Part shown: piece by piece, positions 27,725 to 35,543 of the stretch
How the letters are laid out: each line of letters begins with the position of its first letter
Numbering within the stretch: the first letter of the stretch is position 1
Made by a program: the position numbers and the translations under genes
Notes under the pieces: model-generated
What the model was told of the DNA's origin: nothing
The model's input: the letters and a program-made list of their open reading frames with translations, nothing else
Databases searched by the model: none
Assembly (NCBI GenBank): GCA_020403425.1
Contig: JADBXR010000002.1
Location: forward strand, 1-64,000
Direction of reading: 5' to 3'
From: Chitinophagaceae bacterium
Lineage (GTDB): Bacteria; Bacteroidota; Bacteroidia; Chitinophagales; Chitinophagaceae
DNA: 64,000 bases

Positions 27725-27732
27725 TATCTTTG
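27725..27732 (+). promoter_or_regulatory. TAnnTTTG promoter element for the small lipoprotein
   Basis: TATCTTTG matches the -7 consensus and lies 45 nt upstream of the lipoprotein start in the divergent region shared with mpl. The -33 region is poor, so confidence is moderate. Confidence 0.5.
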
Positions 27733-27777
27733 ACCTGATTGCAAAATACAGCCTAAACTCTTATTTAAACACCAAGC

Positions 27778-27897
27778 ATGAAAAAGATTGCTCTTGTCTG
27801 TCTCACCTTTTTAGTGGCCGCGGTCATCTTCAGCTCCTGCGCACCCAGCCGCAAAGGTTGTCCAACAACCAATCCCAAGTATTTCAGGCAATGGTAG
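27778..27897 (+). CDS. Very small lipoprotein (39 aa)
   Basis: A 39-aa open frame, MKKIALVCLTFLVAAVIFSS followed by Cys21, then APSRKGCPTTNPKYFRQW. The basic start, hydrophobic core and Cys after FSS make a lipoprotein signal, so the mature product is a 19-residue lipid-anchored peptide with one further cysteine (Cys28). A -7 promoter element lies 45 nt upstream. The short Gly-Cys-Pro...Tyr-Phe tail resembles small lipoproteins I associate with Bacteroidota; function unknown. It precedes the bacilliredoxin gene by 45 bp. Confidence 0.75.
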   Translation: MKKIALVCLTFLVAAVIFSSCAPSRKGCPTTNPKYFRQW

Positions 27898-27942
27898 GCT
27901 GAACCTTTGGTACCCCCTGTTGTTATAACCGAAAGACCTTAC

Positions 27943-28275
27943 ATGAACTGGATCCCGCTCACTTCAGAAGACCAGCTGCAGCTGATCAAGGAAAGATCAT
28001 TCACCACCCCGCAGATCATTTTCAAACACAGCACCCGTTGCAGTACCAGCAGTATGGTATTGAACCGACTGGAGCGGTCTGAAGTGCCTGCCAATACAGA
28101 TTTCTATTATCTGGACCTGCTGGCGTACCGGCCTTTGTCCAACCAGGTGGCCGAACTATTCCAGGTACACCATGAATCACCACAGGCGCTGGTGATCCGG
28201 AACGGGGAATGTGTGTACGACGAAAGTCATATGGCCATTACCATGGACGAGTTGGCGGAACAGGCATCTGCCTGA
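27943..28275 (+). CDS. ytxJ: Monothiol bacilliredoxin YtxJ-like (DUF2847)
   Basis: A 110-aa thioredoxin-fold protein (from MNWIPLTSEDQLQ). The active-site region FKHSTRCSTS has a single Cys33 at the thioredoxin position, and the C-terminal half keeps the cis-proline region HHESPQALVI. YtxJ proteins are thought to remove bacillithiol from mixed disulfides in bacteria that use this thiol, including many Bacteroidota. It is 74 bp before the TauE/SafE gene and the sulfur module, which fits a thiol or sulfur theme, though co-transcription is not shown. Confidence 0.88.
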   Translation: MNWIPLTSEDQLQLIKERSFTTPQIIFKHSTRCSTSSMVLNRLERSEVPANTDFYYLDLLAYRPLSNQVAELFQVHHESPQALVIRNGECVYDESHMAITMDELAEQASA

Positions 28276-28349
28276 TCACCCAATAAATTTTCTTTCATCC
28301 ACCATTGCTGGATGAATATTCAGCATCTTTGCTGCTTAATAACAAGTAC

Positions 28350-29144
28350 ATGGAAATTGCAGGCTACCTGGCCGCTTTGCTGATAGGCGTGTCTCTTGGA
28401 TTGATCGGTGGTGGTGGTTCTATCCTTACGATCCCTGTGCTTGTTTACCTGTTCCAGATCCCTCCTACTATTGCTACCGGTTATTCCCTGTTCGTTGTAT
28501 GCTGCAGCAGCCTGGCCGGCGCGTATAAGAATTACCGCAGGGGGAACATCAATATGCAGGCCGCTTTCTATTTCGGTATCACGTCCATCCTTACCGTGGT
28601 GCTGATCCGGAAATTCCTGATACCGGTGATACCGGAACACCTGCTGGACCTGGGCTTTCTCACCCTCACCAAATCACTGGCCACCATGTTGCTGTTCGCG
28701 GTGATCATGATCATTGCCGCATTGAACATGGTCCGTAAACAGCCCGTGCTGTCAGAAGAGGAAAAGAACCAACCCATCCATCTGCCGAAAGCCCTGATCA
28801 AAGGGGTACAGGTGGGCATTCTGACGGGTTTGCTGGGTGCAGGCGGAGGTTTTATCATCATACCTGTCCTGATCTTCTCTTTCCACCTGTCTATGAAAGA
28901 AGCCATCGGCACTTCCCTGCTGATCATTGCTATGAATTCCTTATTCGGTTTTGCGGGTGACCTGTTTCACCAAACATTCGACTGGCTGCTGCTCTTACCC
29001 ATTACCGCTATTGCCATTACCGGAACATTCATCGGTCGCAGGCTGGGCCAGGACCTTCCGGGAGAGAAACTGAAAAAATGGTTCGGCTGGTTCGTGTTGG
29101 TCATGGGGATCTATATCATCCTGCACGAGCTCATCCTCAAATAA
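28350..29144 (+). CDS. TauE/SafE-family sulfite/sulfoacetate exporter-like permease
   Basis: A 264-aa membrane protein (start MEIAGYLAALLIGVSLGLIG) with about eight helices in two homologous halves, each carrying the family's glycine-rich loop (GLIGGGGSILTIPVL in the first, GLLGAGGGFIIIPVL in the second). Members export sulfite, sulfoacetate or related sulfur anions across the inner membrane. It is followed by two YeeE/YedE genes and a TsdA-like cytochrome, strengthening the sulfur assignment. An open frame 45 nt upstream is not needed. Confidence 0.93.
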   Translation: MEIAGYLAALLIGVSLGLIGGGGSILTIPVLVYLFQIPPTIATGYSLFVVCCSSLAGAYKNYRRGNINMQAAFYFGITSILTVVLIRKFLIPVIPEHLLDLGFLTLTKSLATMLLFAVIMIIAALNMVRKQPVLSEEEKNQPIHLPKALIKGVQVGILTGLLGAGGGFIIIPVLIFSFHLSMKEAIGTSLLIIAMNSLFGFAGDLFHQTFDWLLLLPITAIAITGTFIGRRLGQDLPGEKLKKWFGWFVLVMGIYIILHELILK

Positions 29145-29243
29145 CCGTTGTTTCAAAGCCCTTTCGCGCAGCCGGCAACGTTACACGGAGTTTTTTTTAT
29201 AATTTACGGTCTCGCAACAACCTCTGTACCCAAATACGAATCT

Positions 29244-29807
29244 ATGCTTGAATGGTTACAAAAGCCCTGGCCCTGGTATGTGGCAGGCCCCCTGATCGGA
29301 CTGATGGTACCTTTACTTTTACTCATCGGTAATAAAACACTGGGGATCTCTTCTTCTCTCAGGCATGTTTGTGCGGCCTGTTTACCGGCCAGGATCCCTT
29401 TCTTCCGATACGACTGGAAAAAAGAGATCTGGAACCTGTTCTTTGTGACCGGTGTGCTAGGGGGTGGTTTCCTGGCCGCTACTTTCCTCGGCAATCCTGA
29501 ACCCATAGCGGTGCATGAAAAACTGCTGACCGAATTACAGGGATACGGCATCACCGACCATAGCAGCATGATGCCGGTGGAACTCTTCAACTGGCCAGCA
29601 CTGGCAACCATCAGAGGATGCATCCTGATGATCGTTGGCGGTTTCCTGGTAGGTTTTGGAACAAGGTATGCGGGTGGATGTACTTCCGGACATTCCATCA
29701 TGGGACTGAGCAACCTGCAGCCGGGATCCCTGGTGGCAACGATCTGTTTCATGGCCGGAGGTTTCATCATGGCCAATCTTATCTTACCCTTTATCCTGCA
29801 ATTATGA
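29244..29807 (+). CDS. YeeE/YedE-family sulfur transporter, first half
   Basis: A 187-aa membrane protein starting at MLEWLQKPWPWYVAGPLIGL. It has about five helices and ends with GTRYAGGCTSGHSIMGLSNL, the family motif with a conserved cysteine (Cys in GGCTSGHS). Full-length YeeE/TsuA proteins that import thiosulfate contain two such halves; here they are two genes. The stop codon overlaps the next start by 4 nt (ATGA), which indicates translational coupling. Confidence 0.92.
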   Translation: MLEWLQKPWPWYVAGPLIGLMVPLLLLIGNKTLGISSSLRHVCAACLPARIPFFRYDWKKEIWNLFFVTGVLGGGFLAATFLGNPEPIAVHEKLLTELQGYGITDHSSMMPVELFNWPALATIRGCILMIVGGFLVGFGTRYAGGCTSGHSIMGLSNLQPGSLVATICFMAGGFIMANLILPFILQL

Positions 29808-30307
29808 GTGCCCCCATACAAGAAACGAACACCGATTTTGAGACCCGTTCACTAGATGCGGTCTGTGTGAACAGCAGTGAACTCACGCATCCCTGGTGGT
29901 TCAACCTCAAATACCTGGCCACCGGATTGCTGTTCGGCATCATCCTGACCAAGGCCGAAGTGATCTCCTGGTTCCGGATACAGGAAATGTTCCGCTTACA
30001 GAGTTTTCACATGTTCGGCGTGATAGGCTCCGCTGTGGCAGTTGGCGCACTCTCCGTGTTCATCATCAAGAAATTCGATATCAGGACCATCTACGGCGAA
30101 AAGATTGACCTGCACGACCGCCCCTTTAACAAAGGCCAGATCATTGGCGGACTCATGTTCGGGTTCGGCTGGGCGATGACAGGTGCCTGCCCCGGCCCGC
30201 TGTTCGCGCAGATCGGTACAGGTGCGACCGTGGTGATAGCCACCCTGTTCAGCGCTATCGCCGGAACCTGGGTGTATGGATCGGTGAGAGAAAAATTACC
30301 CCATTAA
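29804..30307 (+). CDS. YeeE/YedE-family sulfur transporter, second half
   Basis: A 167-aa membrane protein starting at MSAPIQETNTDF and containing the matching second-half motif GWAMTGACPGPLFAQIG with its conserved cysteine. The N-terminal soluble stretch precedes three or four helices. It is translationally coupled to the first-half gene, and the two presumably assemble into one thiosulfate or sulfur-compound carrier. The TsdA-like cytochrome begins 1 nt after its stop, so the whole set is an operon. Confidence 0.92.
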   Translation: MSAPIQETNTDFETRSLDAVCVNSSELTHPWWFNLKYLATGLLFGIILTKAEVISWFRIQEMFRLQSFHMFGVIGSAVAVGALSVFIIKKFDIRTIYGEKIDLHDRPFNKGQIIGGLMFGFGWAMTGACPGPLFAQIGTGATVVIATLFSAIAGTWVYGSVREKLPH

Positions 30308-30308
30308 G

Positions 30309-31268
30309 ATGTGGCAGCGTTATAAATGGTTATTGCTTCTTACGGTTTTGGTCACGACAGTGATGATGGCCGTATTGTGGAAAACGCCCCCACCCGAAAC
30401 TGTTAACAAGGTCACAGGAGAAGCTGATTGCTGGACTGGCGCCGGCGCCAACCAGTTACCGGTTGGTTCAGAAGATTCTCTCATCCGCTATGGAAGGGAA
30501 CTCATCGTGCATACGGCACAATACCTGGGCCCGAAAGGCAATGTAACACAGATCAGCAATGGCATGAACTGCCAGAACTGCCACCTGGAAGCAGGCACCA
30601 AACCCTGGGGCAACAATTATGGAGCCGTGGCTGCCAATTATCCCAAATACCGCGACAGGTCCGGAAGCATAGAGAGCATTGAAAAAAGGGTGAACGATTG
30701 TATAGAGCGAAGCCTGAACGGGCAACCACTTGACAGCAGCAGCCGTGAAATGCGCGCCCTTGTTGCCTACCTGCAATGGCTGGGCAAGGATGTACCCAAA
30801 GGCACCAGTCCCAAAGGCTCCGGCATTATGCAGCTACCGTTCCTGGCAAGAGCAGCCGACCCTGCAAAGGGCGCCATCGTGTATATCTCTACCTGTCAAC
30901 GCTGCCATGGCAGCAATGGTGAAGGGCAGTTGAAAAAAAATGAGACAGGTTATGAATACCCGCCATTATGGGGGCCGCACAGTTATAACACGGGTGCTGG
31001 ATTATTCCGGTTGTCGAGGTTTGCAGGGTTTGTGAAGAACAATATGCCCAATCCCTGTAACTATCACCAGCCGCAGTTAACGGACGAACAGGCATGGGAT
31101 GTTGCAGCTTTTGTGAACTCGCAACCAAGGCCCGTAAAAGATACCAGGAATGACTGGCCCGATATCCGAACCAAACCTTTCGATCATCCCTTTGGTCCTT
31201 ATGCGGATAGTATGTCTGAACAACAGCACAAATTTGGTCCCTGGAAAACGGCATCCACCCGTTTATAA
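30309..31268 (+). CDS. Diheme cytochrome c, thiosulfate dehydrogenase (TsdA)-like
   Basis: A 319-aa periplasmic or membrane-anchored cytochrome. One hydrophobic segment (residues about 7-24) is followed by two heme c sites: CQNCH (88-92) and CQRCH (196-200). The block ANYPKYRDRSGSIESIEKRVNDC is typical of TsdA-type cytochromes, which oxidise thiosulfate to tetrathionate or do the reverse. Met/His distal ligands cannot be assigned with certainty. It is the last gene of a tight cluster with TauE/SafE and YeeE/YedE. Heme insertion would depend on the CcmE/CcmF system encoded at 55.9-58.8 kb. The 3' end overlaps the convergent GNAT gene by 6 bp. Confidence 0.88.
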   Translation: MWQRYKWLLLLTVLVTTVMMAVLWKTPPPETVNKVTGEADCWTGAGANQLPVGSEDSLIRYGRELIVHTAQYLGPKGNVTQISNGMNCQNCHLEAGTKPWGNNYGAVAANYPKYRDRSGSIESIEKRVNDCIERSLNGQPLDSSSREMRALVAYLQWLGKDVPKGTSPKGSGIMQLPFLARAADPAKGAIVYISTCQRCHGSNGEGQLKKNETGYEYPPLWGPHSYNTGAGLFRLSRFAGFVKNNMPNPCNYHQPQLTDEQAWDVAAFVNSQPRPVKDTRNDWPDIRTKPFDHPFGPYADSMSEQQHKFGPWKTASTRL

Positions 31269-31778
31269 ATTCACCGGCCGCTGCATCAGCCAGTCGCGCT
31301 GTACATCATCGCCCAGGATAAAATCGTGTTCCCCGAATTTCTGGTAACCAAAAGAAGTGTAGAAGGTTATGGCAGGCTGGTTGTGCTCCCATACGCCGAG
31401 CCAGACCGTATCTTTCTGTATCTGGCCGGCATGATCGATCGCGTGCTGCATCAGTAATTTCCCCACACCTTTGCCAATGAAGGGTTTCCGGACATACAAC
31501 CGGGATATCTCCATAGCAGCAGCAGTACCGAGCAAATGATGTGAACGGTCTTTTAGAAAAAGATAACCGGCAGGGATCCCATCAACACAGGCCAGAAAAA
31601 AAGTATTACCCGGTTCCAACACTTCTTTCATCAGTTGTTCCCTGCTGAACTGTTCAGCCAGGAACTTGTCCATATCCGCCTTGGTATTGTGTATGGCGAA
31701 TGTATCATAAAATGTCTCCCGGCTGATATCTGCAATCAGTCCGGCATCTGTCGGTTCAATTGATTTGATCTGGATCAT
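31263..31778 (-). CDS. GNAT-family N-acetyltransferase
   Basis: A 171-aa acetyltransferase (start MIQIKSIEPTDAG; four extra residues are possible upstream). It carries the typical beta4-alpha3 acetyl-CoA pyrophosphate-binding segment LYVRKPFIGKGVGKLLMQHA (V-R-x5-G-x-G-x-G arrangement) and the C-terminal ITFYTSFGYQKFGEHDF. The acceptor is not known; similar stand-alone genes include those acting on polyamines or amino acids. It is convergent with the TsdA-like gene. Confidence 0.9.
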   Translation of the reverse strand: MIQIKSIEPTDAGLIADISRETFYDTFAIHNTKADMDKFLAEQFSREQLMKEVLEPGNTFFLACVDGIPAGYLFLKDRSHHLLGTAAAMEISRLYVRKPFIGKGVGKLLMQHAIDHAGQIQKDTVWLGVWEHNQPAITFYTSFGYQKFGEHDFILGDDVQRDWLMQRPVNL

Positions 31779-31843
31779 AAAAAAAATCACTGCGGAAAAC
31801 AGGACGCACTAAGAGCGATCCCATCCTCCGCAGCAAACAAGAT

Positions 31844-31885
31844 TTTCATTAGTAATTATCAATTACCGATTGCTATTGGTTAATT
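31844..31885. repeat. Degenerate ATT heptad run overlapping the thiolase stop
   Basis: Six phased 7-bp units: TTTCATT, AGTAATT, ATCAATT, ACCGATT, GCTATTG, GTTAATT. The TAA stop of the thiolase gene (31880-31882, minus strand) falls inside the last unit. The same kind of units occur at 39721-39755 and 54516-54536. Confidence 0.55.
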
Positions 31886-33058
31886 ATTGACCAGTTCCAC
31901 CACCATGGCACTCGCGCCTCCTCCACCATTACAGATACCTGCCGCACCGATCTTTCCGCCCTGTTGCTTCAATACGTTGATCAGGGTAACGACGATACGT
32001 GCACCACTGCAACCCAGTGGGTGCCCCAAGGATACCGCTCCGCCATGTACGTTCACTCTGGCGGGATCTAACTGCATTTTCTGTGCATTCACGATACCTA
32101 CCACAGAAAACGCTTCGTTCAGTTCGGTATAGTCTATATCGCTCATCTTGAGACCAGCTTTGGCCACGGCTTTGGGTACGGCTAGTGAAGGTGTTGTAGT
32201 GAACCATTCAGGCGCCTGTTCCGCATCGGCATAACTGCGGATGATGGCCAGGGGTTTGATACCCATGGCATCGGCCTTTGCCTTACTCATTAACACCACT
32301 GCTGCAGCGCCATCGTTCATGGTGGAAGCATTGGCTGCTGTGACCGTACCATCCTTGGTAAAAGCTGGTTTGAGTTCAGGGATCTTATCGAATTTCACAT
32401 TGAAGGCTTCCTCATCTTTGGCGAACAGGATGGGATCTCCCTTGCGCTGCGGAATCGGTACGGGAACGATCTCTGCATCAAATGTCCCCTTGGCCCAGGC
32501 AGCCTGGCTGCGCTGGTAGCTTTCTACGGCAAAAGCATCCTGCGCTTCGCGAGATACGCCGCATTCTTTGGCACAGAGTTCAGCAGCATTACCCATGGCG
32601 TAGTTATGGTACACATCAGTAAGGCCGTCTTTTGCCAGTCCATCGATCATGGATACGTTACCATATTTGTTTCCCCAACGGAGGTTGGGACTGTAATAAG
32701 GAACATTGCTCATGCTCTCCATACCTCCTGCCACTACGATATCCGCATCACCCAGCAAAATGCTCTGTGCGCCCTGTGCGATGGCTTTCATGCCGCTTGC
32801 GCAAACCTTGTTCACCGTGGTACAGATGACCTGATCGGGCAGACCAGCGAATTTTGCTGCCTGCCTTGCAGGGGCCTGACCGGTATTGGCCTGGATCACA
32901 CAACCCATCAGCACTTCCTGAACATCGGCTGGCTGAATTCCGGCTCGTTCAACGGCCGCTTTAATCACGATGGCACCCAGTTGTGGCGCGCTGAAATCTT
33001 TTAAACTGCCACCGAAACTACCGATGGGTGTACGTACGGCTGAAACGATATAGACCAT
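31880..33058 (-). CDS. Acetyl-CoA C-acetyltransferase (thiolase)
   Basis: A 392-aa thiolase that joins or splits acetyl-CoA and acyl-CoA units. The nucleophile Cys86 lies in NKVCASGMKA, and the general-base motifs are GHPLGCSGAR (His346) and ICNGGGGAS (Cys376). Length and motifs fit the degradative/biosynthetic acetoacetyl-CoA type. No other beta-oxidation gene is adjacent. An 18-bp perfect palindrome stands 38 bp before its start, a position suited to a repressor site. Confidence 0.96.
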   Translation of the reverse strand: MVYIVSAVRTPIGSFGGSLKDFSAPQLGAIVIKAAVERAGIQPADVQEVLMGCVIQANTGQAPARQAAKFAGLPDQVICTTVNKVCASGMKAIAQGAQSILLGDADIVVAGGMESMSNVPYYSPNLRWGNKYGNVSMIDGLAKDGLTDVYHNYAMGNAAELCAKECGVSREAQDAFAVESYQRSQAAWAKGTFDAEIVPVPIPQRKGDPILFAKDEEAFNVKFDKIPELKPAFTKDGTVTAANASTMNDGAAAVVLMSKAKADAMGIKPLAIIRSYADAEQAPEWFTTTPSLAVPKAVAKAGLKMSDIDYTELNEAFSVVGIVNAQKMQLDPARVNVHGGAVSLGHPLGCSGARIVVTLINVLKQQGGKIGAAGICNGGGGASAMVVELVNN

Positions 33059-33095
33059 TACTGTAAACTTTGATTTGCGCTAAGATATGAAATAA

Positions 33096-33113
33096 CACTA
33101 ACAATTGTTAGTG
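33096..33113. promoter_or_regulatory. 18-bp perfect palindrome, candidate operator of the thiolase gene
   Basis: CACTAACAATTGTTAGTG is a perfect inverted repeat without spacer, located upstream of the thiolase ATG (33058). A near-consensus -7 element (TATCTTAG, minus strand, 33080-33087) lies between it and the gene, so the palindrome overlaps or adjoins the -33 region. Its size and symmetry suit a TetR-family dimer. No TetR gene lies nearby. Confidence 0.6.
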
Positions 33114-33128
33114 GCGAACCGGCAAGCA

Positions 33129-33974
33129 TTATTCGCCATCGCTGACCAGTTGTATACCGGTCTTAGTGAAAACGATCTTGTGTTGTTTATAGAGGTTTCC
33201 GGTGGTCATTTTGAACGTTTTCTTGCTCATCCCAAAGAAATCATAGATCTCCTGCGGATCTGATTTGTCGTGATACGGCAGGTAACCGTTATGTTCCTGC
33301 AGTAGACGCAGGATCTTGCCTGCCTCATCTTCCACTTTCTGAAATCCGGGTTTGCCCAATACCACATCCATCTTATGGTCGGGGCGGATGGTCTTCACAA
33401 AACCCTTCAGTTTATCGCCGATATGCAGCGTAGCGAACACTTCATTGCTGTGCAGGATGGCTATGTGCCGGTTGTTCACGATCATCACATACCCCAGCTC
33501 CGACTGGCGGTAAACGAGCAGGTCCACCAGATCCATTTCCTTTACGGTAAGTTCATCATTACTGAGCAGTGCTTCAATTTTCTCTGCAGCGGCAACCCTG
33601 CCGGTCTGCTCGTCTATGTACAGTTTCACCAGGTATTCGGCACCTTCACGCATACCACCCAACTGTTTGGTCTTGGGTACGAACAGGTCTTTCATCAGCC
33701 CCCAGTCAAGAAAAGCGCCCTGGCCGGTGACCGATACACATTTCATCCTGGCGATCTCACCCACCACGGCTTTGGCTTTTTGGGTGGTGGCGATCAGACG
33801 GTTGTCCGAATCGTGGTAAACAAATACCTCCAGCTCGTCACCCACACGAAGGGTTCGGGGTGCAAAACGTTTGGGCAGCAATATGCCTTCTCCTCCGTCT
33901 TCGAGGTAAAATCCAAAATCAACTTTCCGACTTACTTTGAGGGTATTGTATTGACCAACTTGTACTGGTTGCAT
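33129..33974 (-). CDS. CvfB/YitL-family S1 RNA-binding protein
   Basis: A 281-aa protein (start MQPVQVGQYNTLKVSRKVDFGF). It contains tandem S1-like OB folds: the first covers LEDGGEGILLPKRFAP, the second TGQGAFLDWGLMKDLFVPK, and a third follows. The C-terminal winged-helix region ends IYDFFGMSKKTFKMTTGNLYKQHKI, the CvfB hallmark. Such proteins bind RNA and affect virulence or translation genes in Firmicutes; the role here is not known. A TAnnTTTG element 24 nt upstream supports the start, since an earlier in-frame ATG (34034) would lie before the promoter. Confidence 0.92.
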   Translation of the reverse strand: MQPVQVGQYNTLKVSRKVDFGFYLEDGGEGILLPKRFAPRTLRVGDELEVFVYHDSDNRLIATTQKAKAVVGEIARMKCVSVTGQGAFLDWGLMKDLFVPKTKQLGGMREGAEYLVKLYIDEQTGRVAAAEKIEALLSNDELTVKEMDLVDLLVYRQSELGYVMIVNNRHIAILHSNEVFATLHIGDKLKGFVKTIRPDHKMDVVLGKPGFQKVEDEAGKILRLLQEHNGYLPYHDKSDPQEIYDFFGMSKKTFKMTTGNLYKQHKIVFTKTGIQLVSDGE

Positions 33975-33998
33975 AGATAAACAGGTTATTCCGTGCTG

Positions 33999-34006
33999 CA
34001 AAGGTA
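33999..34006 (-). promoter_or_regulatory. TAnnTTTG promoter element for the cvfB-like gene
   Basis: TACCTTTG on the minus strand matches the -7 consensus and ends 24 nt before the chosen ATG at 33974. It argues against the upstream in-frame ATG at 34034. Confidence 0.55.
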
Positions 34007-34113
34007 CGCTTATTTGCACCAACCCCTTTTTCAAGGGAATTCCGCCTGTTTTATTCAGATGTTAGCAACTTTCAAACCGACACAAAGCCGTCATTCGATA
34101 TTTTGCGCCCAAT

Positions 34114-35007
34114 ATGGTAGCGAAATACAGGATCTTATGCTTACTGGGCTGTTTATCTGTCATCGGCCCCTTGTTTTCACAGCAGGTAAACGGACATTGG
34201 TACGGTATCGGAAAGATGCAGAACACACGTGAGTACCACAACTATCTATCAGAACTCATTCTGCGGCAAAAGGGCAAACAGGTATGGGGTGAACTGGATT
34301 ATTATTTCAGGGACAGCCTGGTAAAGGTTCCGGTGAAGGGAAGTTTTGATGCAGTCAGCCGCAGACTTAGCCTACAGCCTTTTTCCATGATCTACTATCT
34401 CTCGCAGAGCGCCAGGAACAGTATCGATGTGAACATGTCGGGAAATTTCAACCTGCTGGTATCGAAAACCGGATCAGTATTGACCGGCAGCCTTTTGCCC
34501 GATAACGACCACAGGTATACTGTTCCCGAGATCAACTACCGGTTCACACTTTCCAACGATACCACCGACCTGGTAATGACCGAAGATATACCCGCAAAGG
34601 CCGATACAGCAGTTACCATACCAACCACCCCGGACATACAGGAAACACCCTCAGACGAATTTGCCAAAAGAAGCAAAGTATACACCAAGGAACTGGAACT
34701 GGAAAACAATGTGGTCCGGATCGAGATCTATGATAATGGTGAGATAGACGGCGATATGGTATCGCTGTACCTGAACAACAAGCTGGTTTTGCCCAAAGTA
34801 TCGCTGACACACAGGGCTGTCAGGCTTACGATCAACCTGGATCCTTCCCTGCCATTCAATGAGTTGAGCATGTTTGCAGAGAACCTGGGTACCAAACCAC
34901 CCAATACCGCCGCATTAATTCTGTACGATGGGGCTACCCGTTATGAGACCCTGTTGAGCAGCGACCTGAGTAAAAGCGCCACGCTGAAACTGAAGAAGAA
35001 ACCATAA
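34114..35007 (+). CDS. Secreted protein with recurrent Bacteroidota C-terminal module
   Basis: A 297-aa exported protein (signal peptide to about residue 22, ending GPLFSQ). Residues about 24-165 form a beta-rich domain (NGHWYGIGKMQNTREYHNY...). After a Thr/Pro-rich linker (about 165-185) comes a C-terminal module (about 190-297) with VVRIEIYDNGEIDGDMVSL and FAENLGTKPPNTAALILYDG. I have seen this module repeatedly at the end of Bacteroidota exported proteins, but I do not know a name or function for it. The gene stands alone. Confidence 0.75.
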   Translation: MVAKYRILCLLGCLSVIGPLFSQQVNGHWYGIGKMQNTREYHNYLSELILRQKGKQVWGELDYYFRDSLVKVPVKGSFDAVSRRLSLQPFSMIYYLSQSARNSIDVNMSGNFNLLVSKTGSVLTGSLLPDNDHRYTVPEINYRFTLSNDTTDLVMTEDIPAKADTAVTIPTTPDIQETPSDEFAKRSKVYTKELELENNVVRIEIYDNGEIDGDMVSLYLNNKLVLPKVSLTHRAVRLTINLDPSLPFNELSMFAENLGTKPPNTAALILYDGATRYETLLSSDLSKSATLKLKKKP

Positions 35008-35029
35008 GCTCCCATCTCGTCAGGCTCTC

Positions 35030-35506
35030 TTACTGATAACTCACCAGCTCAGCCTTCAGTTTCCGGGCCAGTCCTTTGGCACCCCAGCGCATGACCACAT
35101 CGTGGTTATAACTGAACGCAGGTCTTAGCAGGAAAGCCCAATGGTTCATCCATGATTTATTGGTGAACACGGTCCAATGATAATGGATATAGGTGATACC
35201 GTTCTGTTCTTCAAAGAGCCACTCGCCCTCTCCCTCCAGTTCTCCGGTAGCGATGCCTTTGAGGCGCCTGTATTTTTCCAGCTCGGTCAGCTGCATGTGA
35301 AAGGCCAGACGGTAAGGTAATACGCTGCGCCAGGTATAACAGCGAACGCCACCCAATCCTTCTGCATCGCCTTTATCCAGCTCTTTTACAGCAACAACGC
35401 CCTTCCACCAGTTGGGCCAGTTGAGTGAATCCTCAATGGCGTTCCATACCTGGTGTAAGGGCGCTTTGATCTGCCAGCGGGTTATGAAAACATATTGTTT
35501 GGCCAT
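35030..35506 (-). CDS. SRPBCC-superfamily (polyketide cyclase/START-like) protein
   Basis: A 158-aa helix-grip protein. The start is MAKQYVFITRWQIKAPLHQVWNAIED; the frame runs 33 codons further upstream but without family sequence. It has the classic start (beta strand, then the VWNAIEDSLNWPNWWKGV helix) and a C-terminal long helix (VVMRWGAKGLARKLKAEL) that closes a hydrophobic ligand pocket. Members bind lipids, hormones or polyketides or act as cyclases. The ligand is unknown. It is 37 bp after parC on the same strand and may be at the end of that operon. Confidence 0.88.
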   Translation of the reverse strand: MAKQYVFITRWQIKAPLHQVWNAIEDSLNWPNWWKGVVAVKELDKGDAEGLGGVRCYTWRSVLPYRLAFHMQLTELEKYRRLKGIATGELEGEGEWLFEEQNGITYIHYHWTVFTNKSWMNHWAFLLRPAFSYNHDVVMRWGAKGLARKLKAELVSYQ

Positions 35507-35543
35507 ACATTCCATAGTTATACGGCAAACAACGGGCCGGGGT

